In this document: positions 4,273 to 5,484 of the stretch, piece by piece | Layout of the letters: each line of letters begins with the position of its first letter | How positions within the stretch are numbered: the first letter of the stretch is position 1 | NCBI GenBank assembly: GCA_900555105.1 | Contig: USJP01000133.1 | Location: forward strand, 1-5,484 | Direction of reading: 5' to 3' | DNA length: 5,484 nt | Source of the DNA: an uncultured Coriobacteriaceae bacterium | GTDB lineage: Bacteria; Actinomycetota; Coriobacteriia; Coriobacteriales; UMGS124 | Notes under the pieces: generated by a model | What the model was told of the DNA's origin: nothing | The model's database searches: none | Seen by the model: the letters and a program-made list of their open reading frames with translations, nothing else | Translations under genes and position numbers: made by a program

Positions 4273-5484
4273 TTACAGTCCCACTGCGGTTGCGGCGGCC
4301 GAGGCCTGGTCGTACGTGAAGCCCTCGAATTCGAGCTGGTCGATGAGCCCGCTACGGGAGAAGGACATGAAGTCGAGGTACTCCTCGGCCTTGAGCACAG
4401 CCTGCTCGTCCCAGTCGGCGCCGCAGTTGTCCACGGCGTACTCAGCCTCGGAGGTGGTGTAGCCTTCGAACTCAAGCTGGTCGATGAGGCCGCTGCGCGA
4501 GAAGGACATGAACTCCAAGTAGTCATTCGCCCTGTTGAGCGCGTTCTGCTCACCGCGCGTGGGGGTGTAAGAGGAGCCGCTCGAACGGGTGTTGGAGCCA
4601 GAGAGGCCGCGGGAGCTTTGGCTGAGCGAGAGCGAGGTGGAAGAGGAGCTCGAAGGGCTTTCGGGCGTGCAGTTTACTTCGATCGAATCGACAACTTCGA
4701 ACACGTCGTCTGAATCGACGTTTCCGAGTACGAATACCCTGACGAGCAACAGGTTGCCGTCTTCGTCTACGGCTCCGCCGCCCAGTACCGTGATGTCCGT
4801 TCCCTCGAGCTTGATTGTATAGATTCCGAAGTAGGTATCGTTGCCAAGCTGAGACATCTCTTCGACTGTCTCGCATGACCCGTCCGAGCTCGTAGCTTCG
4901 AGGTCTGCCGAAACGAGTAGGTCAATCAAGAAGCTCGGATCGTCGAAGTCAGCTGCGGCGTCTGCCAGGAAAACCTCTTTAATGAAGATTGCGCTCGTTT
5001 TCGAAAGGGTGCGCGAATAGGCTGCCTCCACGGCCTGAGTGCCATCCGAAGTCGGGCTCTGATCGAACTGTTCGCAGGTGTACGTATCGGGGATGGTTAT
5101 CGACATCTTGCCGAAACGCGTGGTGCCCAGGTAATCATCCGTTGTGGCAATGAGAGAGTCGGACGAATCGGTGACCTTGTTGTCCGATGCGGAGGCGTCT
5201 GAGTACGTGTTCGATGTTGCTGCCGCAGGTGCCACGTCGGTCGTGCCGGCCTGCTCGAGGCAGTCCTCCACGGCCGTGAAGATGGCCTTCGAGGTGACGG
5301 TGGCGCCGGAGACTCCATCGACGCCCTCGGTGCCGTTGGCGGCAACGATGGTGTCGGGCAGCTGCTCGATGGCCTTGGAGCCGATGCCCTGGGTCTCGGA
5401 GTTGTCCCCGACGGTGACCTCGGAAATCTTGCCGTTCTTAATGGTCACGGTCACGGGCACTTCGCCGCCGATGCCCTTGCCCGA
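4273..5484 (-). CDS. Partial FMN-binding protein with C-terminal Ltp-type repeats (5' end outside window)
   Basis: The visible 403 residues are the C-terminal part of a longer protein. The frame is open to the window edge (SGKGIGGE precedes the GTG at 5460), and those residues belong to the FMN-binding fold, so that GTG is internal. Residues 1-80 form an FMN_bind (PF04205) domain with DGVSGAT (56-62). In this family the Thr (T62 here) receives FMN covalently through ApbE outside the cytoplasm. Residues 117-272 form a domain I do not recognise, with alternating beta-type segments. Residues 276-305 are a Ser-rich linker. Residues 315-353 and 362-403 are two Ltp-type repeats (PF07553, host cell surface-exposed lipoprotein) sharing FMSFSRSGLIDQLEFEG. 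I infer an exported, surface-attached flavoprotein; the signal peptide or lipobox would lie upstream of the window. Ltp of phage TP-J34 blocks phage DNA entry, but most chromosomal Ltp-domain proteins have no known role. The stop is followed by a terminator. Confidence 0.85.
   Translation of the reverse strand, partial: SGKGIGGEVPVTVTIKNGKISEVTVGDNSETQGIGSKAIEQLPDTIVAANGTEGVDGVSGATVTSKAIFTAVEDCLEQAGTTDVAPAAATSNTYSDASASDNKVTDSSDSLIATTDDYLGTTRFGKMSITIPDTYTCEQFDQSPTSDGTQAVEAAYSRTLSKTSAIFIKEVFLADAAADFDDPSFLIDLLVSADLEATSSDGSCETVEEMSQLGNDTYFGIYTIKLEGTDITVLGGGAVDEDGNLLLVRVFVLGNVDSDDVFEVVDSIEVNCTPESPSSSSSTSLSLSQSSRGLSGSNTRSSGSSYTPTRGEQNALNRANDYLEFMSFSRSGLIDQLEFEGYTTSEAEYAVDNCGADWDEQAVLKAEEYLDFMSFSRSGLIDQLEFEGFTYDQASAAATAVGL
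4321..4521 (-). repeat. Two direct copies of the Ltp-type motif, 141-nt period
   Basis: The segments 4521-4462 and 4380-4321 encode 20-residue blocks that differ at one residue only (YLEF against YLDF, then FMSFSRSGLIDQLEFEG in both). The period is 47 codons. At DNA level 51 of 60 positions match, and eight of the nine differences are silent, so the motif is held by selection on the protein rather than by recent copying. Confidence 0.85.

Noticed and set aside
4109..4274. 10-bp direct repeat CCCATTGCTT (4109-4118 and 4265-4274) as a possible insertion target duplication
   Set aside because: The 146 nt between the copies contain no transposase and no terminal inverted repeats at the copy edges, so the match is probably chance.
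3651..4553. 300-codon minus-strand frame bridging the FMN/Ltp and ATPase genes
   Set aside because: It overlaps the ends of two recognised genes out of frame, crosses the terminator, and its product is low-complexity Ser/Arg/Pro.
4273..5460. The GTG at 5460 as the start of the FMN-binding gene
   Set aside because: The frame stays open to the window edge, and the residues before it (GKGIGGE) belong to the FMN-binding fold, so the codon is an internal Val.

Overview
The window is GC-rich bacterial DNA. All three recognisable genes lie on the minus strand, so transcription runs from right to left. The Ltp-type surface repeats, an extracytoplasmic FMN-binding protein, an AAA-ATPase-like/PD-(D/E)XK protein and the base composition together suggest a high-GC anaerobic gut actinobacterium, most likely class Coriobacteriia (Eggerthella/Slackia/Olsenella-like). 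This assignment is inferred from gene content; no marker gene in the window proves it.

Layout from right to left. (1) 5484-4273 is the 3' part of a gene cut by the window edge. It encodes an FMN-binding domain with the covalent-flavin Thr motif, a domain I do not recognise, a Ser-rich linker and two C-terminal Ltp-type repeats that are almost identical in protein sequence. (2) 4272-3946 is an intergenic region with a strong hairpin terminator, a perfect 18-bp palindrome and a weak candidate promoter. (3) 3945-2338 encodes an AAA-ATPase-like protein with a C-terminal PD-(D/E)XK nuclease-like domain. (4) 2337-1850 is a 488-nt gap. It holds a 66-codon stop-free stretch in frame with the ATPase gene, a minus-strand terminator, overlapping plus-strand hairpins, a G-quadruplex motif and a good promoter for the next gene. 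(5) 1849-62 encodes a complete SLC13/DASS-family sodium:anion symporter with an unusual acidic N-terminal tail. Bases 1-61 lie downstream of that gene and show nothing I can assign.

Each gene appears to be its own transcription unit, separated by terminators or wide gaps, so there is no operon here and no evidence that the three products act together. The transporter would import or exchange di- or tricarboxylates or a similar anion. The FMN-binding/Ltp protein is probably exported and surface-attached, possibly taking part in extracytoplasmic electron transfer. The ATPase/nuclease protein belongs to a widespread family of unknown role. The most unusual items are the FMN-binding plus Ltp architecture, the His in the second SNT motif of the transporter, and the structured region between the ATPase and transporter genes.
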